In this document: in pieces, positions 7,945-16,915 of the stretch
Layout of the letters: the number at the start of each line of letters is the position of its first letter
Numbering within the stretch: the first letter of the stretch is position 1
Position numbers and translations under genes: made by a program
NCBI RefSeq assembly: GCF_900141745.1
Contig: NZ_FSRM01000001.1
Coordinates: 3,968,001-4,032,000, forward strand
Reading direction: 5' to 3'
DNA from: Paraburkholderia phenazinium
Lineage (GTDB): Bacteria > Pseudomonadota > Gammaproteobacteria > Burkholderiales > Burkholderiaceae
Length of the DNA: 64,000 nucleotides
Notes under the pieces: generated by a model
Told to the model about the DNA's origin: nothing
Database searches by the model: none
The model's input: only the letters and a program-made list of their open reading frames with translations

Positions 7945-9291
7945 TCAGGACTCCACGTCCTCGAGACTGAAAATTTCCGTCTGGTCGTTGTACGAGAAGA
8001 TCTCGCCGTAACGGCCCCAGTTGATGACCGCGTCGAGCGTCTCTTCGGCCGCGCTATCCGACAGAAAATCTTCCAGTTCCTGCTCGAAGCGCACACGCGG
8101 CGCACGATGCCCCGGGCGTTCGTTGAGTACCTTCTTGATTCGCGCGGCGAGCGGCACGTGGCGCAGCAGATGCTCGGCGAACATCATCTTCCGCTCCTGC
8201 GTGCCAAACTCGGAAAACACGCGTGCCGGCGGTGTCAGGAAAATATCCCCTTCGCGCACATCGGCAAAGCCAAGATGCTGCAGCACTTCGGCGACCGGAA
8301 ACAGATCGTCGACCTCGAGATGCAACGAACGGGCAATTTCCGGCATGTCCGCGCGGCCATGGTACGGTGCCGCAGCCAGCATTTCGATCAGACCGGCCAT
8401 AAGGTTGGTCGACACATGCGGCAGCCAGCTTCCGAGTTCCAGGCCCTTCTTCGTTGACTCGTCGGTCTGACGCGCCGTCATCTTCGCGTAGATCTCGTCC
8501 ACCAGTTTGCGGAACGCCGGGTCGAGACGGTTACGCGGGTGATTGAACGGCACCTTGATCTCGGCGATCACGCGGCCCGGGTTCGACGAGAGCACCAGAA
8601 TCCGGTCGCACATGAACACCGCTTCTTCGATGTTGTGCGTGACGATCAGCACCGACTTGATCGGCATACGGCCCTGCGTCCACAGATCCAGCAGGTCGGT
8701 ACGCAGCGTTTCGGCGGTCAGCACGTCGAGCGCGGAGAACGGCTCGTCCATCAGCAGCAGCGTAGGATCGACCACCAGCGCGCGGGCGAAGCCCACACGT
8801 TGACGCATACCGCCTGACAACTCGCGCGGATAAGCGTTTTCGAAGCCGTCCAGACCGATCAGGTCGATCGCCGCCAGCGCACGTTCGCGGCGTTCGCGAG
8901 CACCGACGCCCTGCGCTTCGAGACCCGCTTCCACGTTCTGCAGAACCGTCAGCCAGGGGAACAGCGCGAAGGTCTGGAACACCATCGCCACGCCCTTGGC
9001 GGGACCGTCGAGCGGCTTGCCGAGGTAATCGACCTTGCCGCCGGTCGGCTCGATCAGGCCGGCGATGATACGCAGCAGCGTCGACTTGCCCGAGCCCGAG
9101 CGGCCCAGCATGCCGACGATCTCGCCTTCACGCAGCGACAGGTTCACGTCGTCGAGCACCAGCAGCTCGCCTTGATTCTTGTTGAAGCCTCTGGACACGT
9201 CCTTGACGGCCAGAATCTCCGCACCCAGACGCGGCGGCGAGGGTGGCGTCTGGACCGGCGCAGCGGTAACGGCAGCTTTAGGATTTTGCAT
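7945..9291 (-). CDS. NitT/TauT-like ABC transporter ATPase with AAA-associated C-terminal domain
   Basis: The 448-residue protein has a standard ABC ATPase half with Walker A GRSGSGKS (residues 63-70), Q-loop FQTFALFPW, signature LSGGMRQRVGFARAL and Walker B LLLMDEPFSALD. About 160 further residues follow, typical of the AAA-associated C-terminal domain found on some nitrate/sulfonate/taurine-like ATPases and probably regulatory. It is the second gene after the fused permease (24-base gap). The substrate cannot be read from the sequence, and no substrate-binding protein is encoded nearby. Confidence 0.9.
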   Translation of the reverse strand: MQNPKAAVTAAPVQTPPSPPRLGAEILAVKDVSRGFNKNQGELLVLDDVNLSLREGEIVGMLGRSGSGKSTLLRIIAGLIEPTGGKVDYLGKPLDGPAKGVAMVFQTFALFPWLTVLQNVEAGLEAQGVGARERRERALAAIDLIGLDGFENAYPRELSGGMRQRVGFARALVVDPTLLLMDEPFSALDVLTAETLRTDLLDLWTQGRMPIKSVLIVTHNIEEAVFMCDRILVLSSNPGRVIAEIKVPFNHPRNRLDPAFRKLVDEIYAKMTARQTDESTKKGLELGSWLPHVSTNLMAGLIEMLAAAPYHGRADMPEIARSLHLEVDDLFPVAEVLQHLGFADVREGDIFLTPPARVFSEFGTQERKMMFAEHLLRHVPLAARIKKVLNERPGHRAPRVRFEQELEDFLSDSAAEETLDAVINWGRYGEIFSYNDQTEIFSLEDVES

Positions 9292-9314
9292 CGCGGTTTG
9301 CCTTTAATTTCCTG

Positions 9315-11066
9315 TCAATCGAGCCGAAGCTTGGATTCGGCGTAGGCGTACATCGGACGCCACAGCAGGCGGTTAAACAAAGTCACAAACAGGGACATCA
9401 CGGCAATGCCGAGAATGATTTTCGGGAAGTCGCCCGCGGCCGTGGTCTGCGCGATATAGGAACCCAACCCGTGGGCCACCACCTTGGTGTCGCCCCACTG
9501 CACGTACTCGGCCACGATGCTCGCATTCCACGCGCCGCCCGAGGCCGTAATCGCGCCTGTGATGTAGTACGGGAAAATGCCCGGCAGCATCGCCTTGCGC
9601 CACCACTGCCAGCCGCGGATACCGAAGTTGGCCGCCGCCTCCTTATAGTCGTTCGGATACGAACTGGCGCCTGCGATCACGTTGAACAGGATATACCACT
9701 GGGTGCCGAGCACGATCAGCGGCGACAGCCAGATATCCGGGTTCAGATGAAAGCGCACGATGACGATCACGAACACCGGGAACAGCAGGTTGGCCGGGAA
9801 CGCAGCCAGGAACTGCGCGAGCGGCTGGATCTTTTCCGCCAGCGCCGGACGCAGTCCGATCAGCACACCGATCGGCACCCAGATCACAGAAGAAATGGCG
9901 ATCAGCAACACCACCCGCAGCAGCGTGATCAACCCGAGCACGAGTACGTGGCCCACTTCATCGAGCGTGACGCCGGTGCGTACATAGGTCACGACGCGAA
10001 AGACGACGTACACCGTCAGGAGAATCACGAGGACGCCCCAGATGATGTCGCCCACGCGCGACGACTTCTGACGCTGCGGTACCGGGAAACTGACGCCGGC
10101 GAACGACGGCAGACGCATCGGTACGCGCGCCGCATTGGCGAAGATCCAGCCCATTGGCACCAGCAGGCGGTGAATCAGACGAGTGCGCCGCACGAGGTCG
10201 AGCAGCCAGGATTCCGGCGCGTTACCGGAGCTGGTGTTCTCCATGCGGAACTTGTCGGCCCACGCAACGAGCGGGCGGAACAGAAACTGGTCGTAGGCGA
10301 GAATCACGATCGTCATCGTCAGGATGACCCAGCCGATCGCGTGCATGTTCTTGTCCGAGATCGCCTGCGCCAGGTAGGCGCCGATCCCCGGCAGCGTGAT
10401 CGTGTTGTTGCCCACCGTGATCGCTTCGGAGGCCACCACGAAGAACCAGCCGCCCGACATCGACATCATCATGTTCCAGATGAGGCCCGGCATCGAGAAC
10501 GGCACTTCGAGCTTCCAGAAACGCTGCCAGCCGGTCAGATGAAAACCGCGCGAGACCTCGTCCAGATCGCGCGGCACGGTGCGCAGCGACTGGTAGAAGC
10601 TGAAGGTCATGTTCCAGGCCTGGCTCGTGAAGATTGCGAAGATCGCGGCGAGCTCCGCGCCCAGCACCCGGCCCGGGAATAGCGCAAGAAAGAAGGTAAC
10701 CGTAAACGAAATGTAGCCCAGCACCGGCACCGACTGCAGGATGTCGAGAATCGGCACCAGCACGAGACCGGCACGGCGGCTCTTGGCGGCGAGCGTGCCA
10801 TAGATCAGCGTGAAGGCGAGCGAGGCCACCATCGCCGCCAGCATGCGCAGCGTGGTGCGCAGCGCGTATTCGGGCAAGCTCGACGGAGCCAGAGAGATCA
10901 CCTGGGTCTTGAGCGTCGACATGGGCGCGAGCGTCTGGTGAAAGCCGATTGCCACGGAGGCAATCACACAGATGATCAGCGGAAAGGCGACGAAGTCCCA
11001 GCCGTTGGGCAGCAAGCGCCAGGCGGAAGCATTGGCGGTGCGTTTCAGATCGAAACTGAAGTCCAT
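9315..11066 (-). CDS. ABC transporter permease, fused double-domain (NitT/TauT-like)
   Basis: The 583-residue protein is two binding-protein-dependent permease domains fused head to tail. Each half carries several membrane helices and an EAA-type loop (EVSRGFHLTGWQRFWKLEVP in the first, KEAAANFGIRGWQWWRKAMLP in the second). The halves therefore act as an internal heterodimer served by the downstream ATPase. Fusion permeases of this type pair with AAA-associated ATPases in many proteobacteria. The substrate is unknown; nitrate, sulfonate and bicarbonate are only family-level suggestions. Confidence 0.9.
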   Translation of the reverse strand: MDFSFDLKRTANASAWRLLPNGWDFVAFPLIICVIASVAIGFHQTLAPMSTLKTQVISLAPSSLPEYALRTTLRMLAAMVASLAFTLIYGTLAAKSRRAGLVLVPILDILQSVPVLGYISFTVTFFLALFPGRVLGAELAAIFAIFTSQAWNMTFSFYQSLRTVPRDLDEVSRGFHLTGWQRFWKLEVPFSMPGLIWNMMMSMSGGWFFVVASEAITVGNNTITLPGIGAYLAQAISDKNMHAIGWVILTMTIVILAYDQFLFRPLVAWADKFRMENTSSGNAPESWLLDLVRRTRLIHRLLVPMGWIFANAARVPMRLPSFAGVSFPVPQRQKSSRVGDIIWGVLVILLTVYVVFRVVTYVRTGVTLDEVGHVLVLGLITLLRVVLLIAISSVIWVPIGVLIGLRPALAEKIQPLAQFLAAFPANLLFPVFVIVIVRFHLNPDIWLSPLIVLGTQWYILFNVIAGASSYPNDYKEAAANFGIRGWQWWRKAMLPGIFPYYITGAITASGGAWNASIVAEYVQWGDTKVVAHGLGSYIAQTTAAGDFPKIILGIAVMSLFVTLFNRLLWRPMYAYAESKLRLD

Positions 11067-11776
11067 CAGGCAGCACCCTTCCTGTTTACATACGCTACGT
11101 GGAGACAGACCGCATCGAGCGGTGCCGGGACGACGGAACAGGCGAGGTTCGCCGCTCGCGCGGCAACCCCGGCGCGAAGGCCGGAAGCTCGGTCCGGAAA
11201 GCAGAAATCAGGCATGACAACAAGCATATGCGAGGTAATCGTTAGCGTCGGAGAGAGAATGACCGGCGGCGGCCGGGGGCATCTTCCCCCCGTCAAACCA
11301 CCCTGGAGGGCCGCTCCGGCTGCCTGTCACGACAGGCGTCGCCCTGGGGCTGGCGAGCTTTCCTTGTTTTGGACGGCACGACACTACTACAACCTGTGTT
11401 TCAGGCACAACCTTTCGGGGCAAATCAGTTGCACGCAGGGCCTCTGGCGGCCCTGCCCGACCGGCAAAACCGGTGACCGGACACCCTCGGACATGCTCCG
11501 GGCACATCTGGAAAACCCGCGGCCCTGTTCAGAAAGCCCCCCTTACAGCCGTTAACTACCTGATGACATACGCCGAATCGCAATATCGGATGGCGCTGCG
11601 CCGTCTGGCGGTTAAAATCGAGACAAAGCGACTGTGACGGACGGATACCGAGGGCTTCAACCGAACTGTCCCAGATCGCCGCGGCGGACATACCGCCGCC
11701 CCAGCAACGACTCAGCGCCGGCGCGCTGCAACGATTGACCTTGTTGCATATAAAAGTCAGACGGATCCGAGAGTCG
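11067..11776. other. Long intergenic region between divergent ABC operon and GGDEF gene
   Basis: About 710 bases without a supported gene. It is G+C-rich and structured: a perfect stem GCCTGT-CACG-ACAGGC lies at about 11321-11336, and several nested G/C-rich inverted repeats surround it. On the minus strand, around 11310-11330, there is a partial resemblance to a cobalamin box (AGCCGGAG), but the conserved core of a cobalamin riboswitch is absent. It should hold both divergent promoters and possibly a structured leader of the ABC operon. Confidence 0.4.
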
Positions 11777-13453
11777 ATGAACAGGAAATCCTTGCGCCAT
11801 GCAGTCGGGCCGGTCAGCTTCGCGCTGGTCGTGCTGGTGTGCTGGCTCGTGTCGGGTGTGATCGCGGACCGCATGGTTCAGCAGGAACTCGACGCCGCCC
11901 TGCGCGCGCAACGGCAAATGTCCTCGTCGGTCGTCGACAACATGGCGGAGGTCATCGCCAGCGACCTCTCCATGGCTCGCGCCATTCCAGCCACGATGGC
12001 GGAACTGAATGTGGTCCAGCAGGCGCTCGCCCACTCGCAAGCTTATTCGGTGACGAGCACCGCGCCGGAATCCGCCCTGCGCAATGCCTTGCTCAAAGTG
12101 CCGGAATTGACGACGGTCAGCAGCTTCCTGCACGACGCTCAAGGTTTCTCGGGACTCGACTCGATCTGGCTCGTCAACGCCAACGGCGTGTGCGTTGCGT
12201 CGAGCAATGAGCAGTCGCGCGGCTTTGTCGGCATCGACATGCGCACCCGCAACTATCTGTCCAACGCGCTACTCGGCGCCTTCGGCGAAGCCTATGGCGT
12301 CGGCCGGTCGAGCGGCGAGCCCGGCATCTTCATCGCGGCACCCGCCTACGACGATGGCGTGCTGGTAGGTGCAGTAATCGCCAAGGTCGGGATCGGGCGC
12401 TTGCGTCACTGGGTCGCCCACGCGGGCACGTTCGTGGCCGACGAAAACGGCGTGATCATCATGGCCCACAACAGCGCGCTGGAAGGCCATGTGCTGCCGG
12501 ATGGACGCGTCAAGCAGATGAGCGTCGCCGATCGCGAAAACGTTTATCGCCGCGTCGAATTCCCGAACGTCCAGATCGAGGCGGACATGCGGCAGGTACG
12601 CGAGGAGGCGCCGTGGGTGCCCTCCGCGATCGCCACACAACTGTTCGCCATCACCGACCGGCCTATGCCGGCGCTGTACGAATCGCGCAGCGGCCTCAAT
12701 TCGGGACTCTCCGCGCATCTGGTCGATCCGCTCACGGCCTGGCCCGAACTGCTGCGCAACCATAAGCGCGACCGGCTGCTGGTCTTTCTCACGCTCGCGG
12801 GCACCGCGGCGCTGGCATGGGTGATTACCGTGTCCTACGTGCGCGAGCGCCGCCACCACCGGGCGACGCGCGACCTCGCCGAACAGTTGCAATCGGCCAA
12901 TACGCTGCTGTCTGCCGAGGCGCGTCACGATGCGCTCACGGGCGCCTTGTCGCGCCGCTATTTCCTCGACCTGTTGCGCCGTGAAATCGAACGCGCGCAG
13001 GCGAGCGGCGACGCGCTGTGCATGGCGATCGCCGACCTCGACCACTTCAAGCAGATCAACGACCGCTTCGGCCACGCTGCCGGCGACCGCGCGCTCGAAC
13101 ACTTCGTCGATACTTGTCGCGCCGAACTGCGTGCCAACGACGCGATCGGCCGGCTGGGCGGCGAGGAATTCGGCATCCTGTTGCCGGCCACCGCCCTCGA
13201 GGGCGGCCGCGAGGTCGTCGAGCGGCTGCGCACCCGGCTCAAGGCCGTGCCGTCGACCAAGCTGCCCTCCTCAGCCGGTCTGAGCGTCAGCATCGGCATC
13301 ACCGAGTTGTCGCGCGAAGATCTGCCCGAGCGGATCATGAGCCGGGCCGACCTCGCCCTTTACGCCGCCAAAACCGGCGGCCGCGACCGCACTGAAGCGC
13401 TGCCGCCAGACGACACCGCGCCGCCGGCGCGCACCGCAGCGACAGCCTGGTGA
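11777..13453 (+). CDS. Membrane-bound diguanylate cyclase with periplasmic sensor domain
   Basis: The 558-residue protein has an N-terminal membrane helix, a large extracytoplasmic sensor region of about 280 residues resembling a double Cache (dCACHE) fold, a second membrane helix near residue 350 and a GGDEF domain. The active-site motif is GGEEF at residues 461-465. An RxxD inhibitory site (RAND) stands five residues before it, so product inhibition by c-di-GMP is expected. It should make c-di-GMP in response to a periplasmic ligand. I chose the ATG at 11777; a longer start at 11735 is possible. Confidence 0.9.
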   Translation: MNRKSLRHAVGPVSFALVVLVCWLVSGVIADRMVQQELDAALRAQRQMSSSVVDNMAEVIASDLSMARAIPATMAELNVVQQALAHSQAYSVTSTAPESALRNALLKVPELTTVSSFLHDAQGFSGLDSIWLVNANGVCVASSNEQSRGFVGIDMRTRNYLSNALLGAFGEAYGVGRSSGEPGIFIAAPAYDDGVLVGAVIAKVGIGRLRHWVAHAGTFVADENGVIIMAHNSALEGHVLPDGRVKQMSVADRENVYRRVEFPNVQIEADMRQVREEAPWVPSAIATQLFAITDRPMPALYESRSGLNSGLSAHLVDPLTAWPELLRNHKRDRLLVFLTLAGTAALAWVITVSYVRERRHHRATRDLAEQLQSANTLLSAEARHDALTGALSRRYFLDLLRREIERAQASGDALCMAIADLDHFKQINDRFGHAAGDRALEHFVDTCRAELRANDAIGRLGGEEFGILLPATALEGGREVVERLRTRLKAVPSTKLPSSAGLSVSIGITELSREDLPERIMSRADLALYAAKTGGRDRTEALPPDDTAPPARTAATAW

Positions 13454-13555
13454 ATCGATACGGCGCAACGTTGCGAGTGCCGACACTCCGCAGGTAAGCA
13501 GGTATGATCGACCTTCATACGAAGCTTGTCGTCACCGCTCTACCAGGAGAGATGC

Positions 13556-13822
13556 ATGAAGGGAAATCTGGTCATCGTTTGCCGCGATCACGATGCTGAC
13601 GCGTTCGATCATCTGTTGTCCGAGTACGGCGCCTTTCAGACGCGCCTATCGTCAACGGCGTGGTATCTGAAGCTCGATGTCGCCCCGGAGCTGATCCAGG
13701 AAGAAATTCTCACGCGCCTCGGCAAGTACACGACTCACTACATCTTCGAAGCAGAAACCGTTACGTGGAATACGGTGGACAGCGACGCGGCCGCTGCGCT
13801 GAATACGCTGTTTTCGGAGTAA
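13556..13822 (+). CDS. Small SinR/Cas2-like hypothetical protein
   Basis: An 88-residue protein starting at the ATG at 13556 behind an AGGAGAG ribosome site. The pattern of a short beta strand (LVIVCRD), a helix ending in EYGAFQTRL, a strand with LSSTAWYLKLD and a later helix EEILTRLG recalls small ferredoxin-fold proteins often annotated as SinR-family or Cas2-like. No CRISPR array or cas gene is nearby, so a CRISPR role is not supported. It converges on the histidine kinase gene, with a long G+C-rich hairpin between. The function is unknown. Confidence 0.65.
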   Translation: MKGNLVIVCRDHDADAFDHLLSEYGAFQTRLSSTAWYLKLDVAPELIQEEILTRLGKYTTHYIFEAETVTWNTVDSDAAAALNTLFSE

Positions 13823-13868
13823 GACTTCGGAGGAAGAGAAGGCGTCAGGACCGGACTGAAAGGCAGAA

Positions 13869-13920
13869 GGCCGGCAGGCCTGGAAGCAGCAGCGACCAGG
13901 CCAACGCTGCCAGGCCGGCC
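13869..13920. other. Two-tier hairpin between convergent genes
   Basis: An outer stem GGCCGG/CCGGCC encloses an inner stem GGCCTGG/CCAGGCC. It directly follows the small SinR-like gene and abuts the stop of the histidine kinase. There is no T-tract, so it may block read-through by structure or act as an mRNA 3-prime stabiliser. Confidence 0.45.
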
Positions 13921-15237
13921 CTACCAGGCGCTCTCCGAGACAGTAGCCATGCGCGGCACGGCCTCGAACGGGAACGTCATCAGGACGCGCAGGCCGCGCC
14001 CGCCATGGTTGCCGATTTCCCATTCTCCGCCCGCGCGACGGACCAACCGTTCGACGATCGCAAGCCCTAGCCCGCTATGGCCGTTGCCGCCACGCGCCGG
14101 GTCGAGCCGCACGAACGGACGGCTCGCGTTCATCAGATCCTGCGCGGCGATGCCCTGGCCGTTGTCCTGCACAGCCAGCGTGTAACCCGACGACGTTCGC
14201 GCGGTAGACACGATAACCGGTGGCTGACCGTACGCATGTGCGTTGTCGAGCAGGTTCGACAGAATGCGGTCGAGCGTAGCGGCTGGCAGCAGGAAGCCCG
14301 GACCCGCCTTCAGGTCGGTCAGCACCGAGGCCGCGCTGTTGGCAACCGCCCGATAGCTGCGCACCACGCGTTCGCATTGCGCATCCACTTCGACGGCCTC
14401 GCTGCGATCCGCGCCGTCGTGTGCGAACACCAGAAACTGCTCGACGATGTGCGTCATCGAATCGACGTCGCGCACCACGCCGTCGCGCACCTTCGCCTCG
14501 TCCATCATTTCGGCTCGCAGGCGCAGCCGCGCTAGCGGCGTCTTCAGATCGTGTGCGACACCGGCAAGCATCACCGCCCGATCGTTCTCCGTGCGCGCCA
14601 CTTCCTGGACCATCTGGTTAAAGCCATGGGTCAACTGGCGCAACTCGCGCGGCCCGCGCTCGGGCACCGGCGGCACCGGCTGGCCACGGCCAAAACGTGC
14701 CACTGCACTGGCGAGCGAGCGCAACGGCTGCTGCAACTGCCACGCGGCGAAGAGCGCCGCCATTACCGCAAACGTGAAGATGATGGTGAGCCACAACACC
14801 ATCCGGTCGACCGAACGCGGCGGCCGCAACGGCTGCACCGGGACGACGATCCAGTCGCGGTCACTCGCCTGGCGCACCCACAGCGTGGGCGGCTTGCCCG
14901 GCTCGCCGAGGCGTACCTGGGTGCCCGGCGGCATGCGGTCACGCACGTCGTCGAGGAAGTGGTTAAGCGGCGAGCCGTCGTCCTGCTGCACCGCCGGCAC
15001 GGCGCTGGAGGCCGGGTCGACGAGGCGCACGCGCGAAGGCAGCGGCTGATCCGGCGTATGGGCGACGTGCTGACGCACAGCGTCGACGAGGAAGGTCGCC
15101 TCTTCTACAGCGTAGCGATTCTGAAACTGGCTGCGCTCGAGGCGAAACAGCGCATAGCCCGCGAAATGCGATAGCAGCAGTACCACGACGACCAGCAACG
15201 CCAGCCGTCCAAACAGTGAATCAATGGGCCGGCGCAT
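13921..15237 (-). CDS. EnvZ/RisS-like sensor histidine kinase
   Basis: The 438-residue protein has a membrane helix at residues 10-30, a periplasmic loop of about 115 residues, a second helix near 146-168, a HAMP linker, an H-box VAHDLKTPLARL with His229, and an ATPase domain with N-box LLDNAHAYG, DNGQG and GHSGLGLAIV. It should autophosphorylate and act on the OmpR-like regulator whose 3-prime end it overlaps. I chose ATG 15237 because it begins the conserved MRRPIDSLFGRL; ATG 15249 is an alternative. Homology to the EnvZ/OmpR and Bordetella RisS/RisA pairs is inferred. Confidence 0.9.
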   Translation of the reverse strand: MRRPIDSLFGRLALLVVVVLLLSHFAGYALFRLERSQFQNRYAVEEATFLVDAVRQHVAHTPDQPLPSRVRLVDPASSAVPAVQQDDGSPLNHFLDDVRDRMPPGTQVRLGEPGKPPTLWVRQASDRDWIVVPVQPLRPPRSVDRMVLWLTIIFTFAVMAALFAAWQLQQPLRSLASAVARFGRGQPVPPVPERGPRELRQLTHGFNQMVQEVARTENDRAVMLAGVAHDLKTPLARLRLRAEMMDEAKVRDGVVRDVDSMTHIVEQFLVFAHDGADRSEAVEVDAQCERVVRSYRAVANSAASVLTDLKAGPGFLLPAATLDRILSNLLDNAHAYGQPPVIVSTARTSSGYTLAVQDNGQGIAAQDLMNASRPFVRLDPARGGNGHSGLGLAIVERLVRRAGGEWEIGNHGGRGLRVLMTFPFEAVPRMATVSESAW

Positions 15238-15946
15238 GTTGTTCGCCATCAGGCACGAACACGTAACCGCGGCCGCGAACGGTCTGAATGAAGCGCGGCG
15301 TGGACGGATCGGTTTCAAGGATGCGTCGCAGACGCCAGACCTGGACGTCGATGCCGCGGTCGGTGCCGTCGTATTCGGGACCATGGAGCAACTCGAGCAG
15401 GCGTTCGCGGGTGAGCGTACGCATAGGATGATTAACAAAAATCTTTAGGAGGGCGAACTCGCTGCCCGACAACGTGAGCGGCTTGTCTTCCAGATTCAGC
15501 GTGCGCGACTGGAAATCCAGCGTGAAGCGGCCGAAGGTGAAAGGCTCGCGCTGCTCAGGTGCGGCCGCCGAAGGCAACGTGCGGCGGCGCCGCAGCACAG
15601 CCTGCACGCGCGCCAGCAGCTCGCGCGGATTGAACGGTTTGCCGAGGTAGTCGTCCGCGCCCAGTTCGAGACCGACGATCCGGTCTACGTCGTCAGCGCG
15701 CGCAGTCAGCATGATCACCGGGATGTCGTCACCAGCAGCGCGCAGTTTGCGCAGCGCCGTCAGGCCGTCCACACCCGGCATCATCAGGTCGAGCACGATC
15801 AGATCCGGACGCTCGCGTTCGAGCCGCCGCTCGAGCGAGCCGGCATCGTGGAGCACCGAAACTTCGATGCCCTGGCGAGCCAGATAGTCGCGCAGCAGAT
15901 CGCGGAGTTCGAGGTCGTCGTCGACAACAAGTATTTGAGTAGCCAT
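15221..15946 (-). CDS. ompR: OmpR/RisA-type response regulator
   Basis: The 241-residue protein has a receiver with VLDLMMPGVDG (Asp53 as phospho-acceptor) and a C-terminal winged helix typical of OmpR, with QVWRLRRILETDP and the terminal FIQTVRGRGYVFVPDG. It is co-transcribed with the downstream kinase gene, whose start lies inside its last codons. OmpR-type regulators control porins, osmotic response and acid tolerance; a porin and a Spy-like gene occur in the window, but regulation of either is only inference. The symbol is by family. Confidence 0.9.
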   Translation of the reverse strand: MATQILVVDDDLELRDLLRDYLARQGIEVSVLHDAGSLERRLERERPDLIVLDLMMPGVDGLTALRKLRAAGDDIPVIMLTARADDVDRIVGLELGADDYLGKPFNPRELLARVQAVLRRRRTLPSAAAPEQREPFTFGRFTLDFQSRTLNLEDKPLTLSGSEFALLKIFVNHPMRTLTRERLLELLHGPEYDGTDRGIDVQVWRLRRILETDPSTPRFIQTVRGRGYVFVPDGEQHAPAH

Positions 15947-16168
15947 GGGATGAAGTTTAACGCGCAGCAGTTGGGGTTACCGGGCCGGAGGTCCCCCAAA
16001 GGGTTACCGGGTGTTACGACGAAAGGCGCACGTAATGTCGCGTAATAGCGACACGCGCTCAGGTAACACAGCGAACTCTGCAGATCTCTACGCTGTGTCT
16101 TACCGAATGCATCCCGTCCTGTGTTGCCGTGTTTGCATCGTCGGCTATTCCATTACAAGGAGCCACTC

Positions 16169-16723
16169 ATGTCCACAAAAATGTCACGCTTCGTCGCCGT
16201 CGCCGCAGCATCGCTTGCTATCGGTCTTGGCTCAGTCGGCCTCGGTTCAGTCTACGCCGCTCAAACTGATGGTCAGGGCGCACCCGGCGGTCCGGGAGGC
16301 TGGCACCATCACCATGGCCAGTTCATGCAGGAACTGAACAAGCTGCACGGCCAGCTTAACCTGAACCCGGATCAGGAAAAGCAATGGCAGGCCGCTCTCG
16401 ACACGATGAAGCAGAACCGCGAAGCAGGGCGTGCCGCCCACAAGCAGATGCACGATCAGATGGAAGCGTTGAAGTCGCAGCCCATTCTCGATCTGAACGC
16501 CCTGCATGACCTGCGCGAAAAGGCCGAAGAGCAGCGCCATCAGGCACACGAGCAGACCTCGGCAGCCTGGTTGACCTTCTACAACGGCCTGAACGACAAG
16601 CAGAAGACCATCGTCAGCACGGACATCAAGGCGCACTGGGCCAAGATGGAAGCCCGTCATGACAAGATGCACCAGCATTGGCACCATGACAAGGGTGCAG
16701 CGTCGGCACCGGCCGCTAACTAA
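16169..16723 (+). CDS. Spy/CpxP-family periplasmic protein
   Basis: The 184-residue protein has a signal peptide ending near VYAA (residue 31), a His/Gly-rich stretch (GGPGGWHHHHGQ), then an all-helical domain with LNLNPDQEKQWQ matching the LTxxQ-type motif of Spy/CpxP. Both ends are His-rich (HDKMHQHWHH), suggesting metal binding. Spy-like proteins act as ATP-independent chaperones or envelope-stress sensors. An AAGGAG ribosome site supports ATG 16169. It is divergent from the ompR-type operon, so control by that system is plausible. Confidence 0.85.
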   Translation: MSTKMSRFVAVAAASLAIGLGSVGLGSVYAAQTDGQGAPGGPGGWHHHHGQFMQELNKLHGQLNLNPDQEKQWQAALDTMKQNREAGRAAHKQMHDQMEALKSQPILDLNALHDLREKAEEQRHQAHEQTSAAWLTFYNGLNDKQKTIVSTDIKAHWAKMEARHDKMHQHWHHDKGAASAPAAN

Positions 16724-16772
16724 CAAGACGTAACTGCTGGCAGGGATGGCGGCGCTGTCTCTGCGTCTTTGC

Positions 16773-16815
16773 AAACAGAAACGCCACGGAAATTCGTTCC
16801 GTGGCGTTTCTGTTT
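16773..16815. terminator. Strong bidirectional terminator
   Basis: A 19-base-pair stem (AAACAGAAACGCCACGGAA and its complement) with an ATTCG loop is followed by TGTTTTT. It separates the Spy-like gene from the convergent pirin gene. Confidence 0.9.
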
Positions 16816-16915
16816 TTCTGCGCCGGGTTCAGGAGAACTGAGGGACTCCTGGGCTTACCCCCAGTTCGCGTTGGCATCGTCAAACGTCTTTAGCCGCCTG
16901 AGCACACCCCCTCAC

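Noticed and set aside
11281..11345. Cobalamin-box-like sequence (minus strand AGCCGGAG) upstream of the ABC operon
   Set aside because: The box is incomplete, and the conserved riboswitch core before it is absent; no guanidine or TPP core is seen either.
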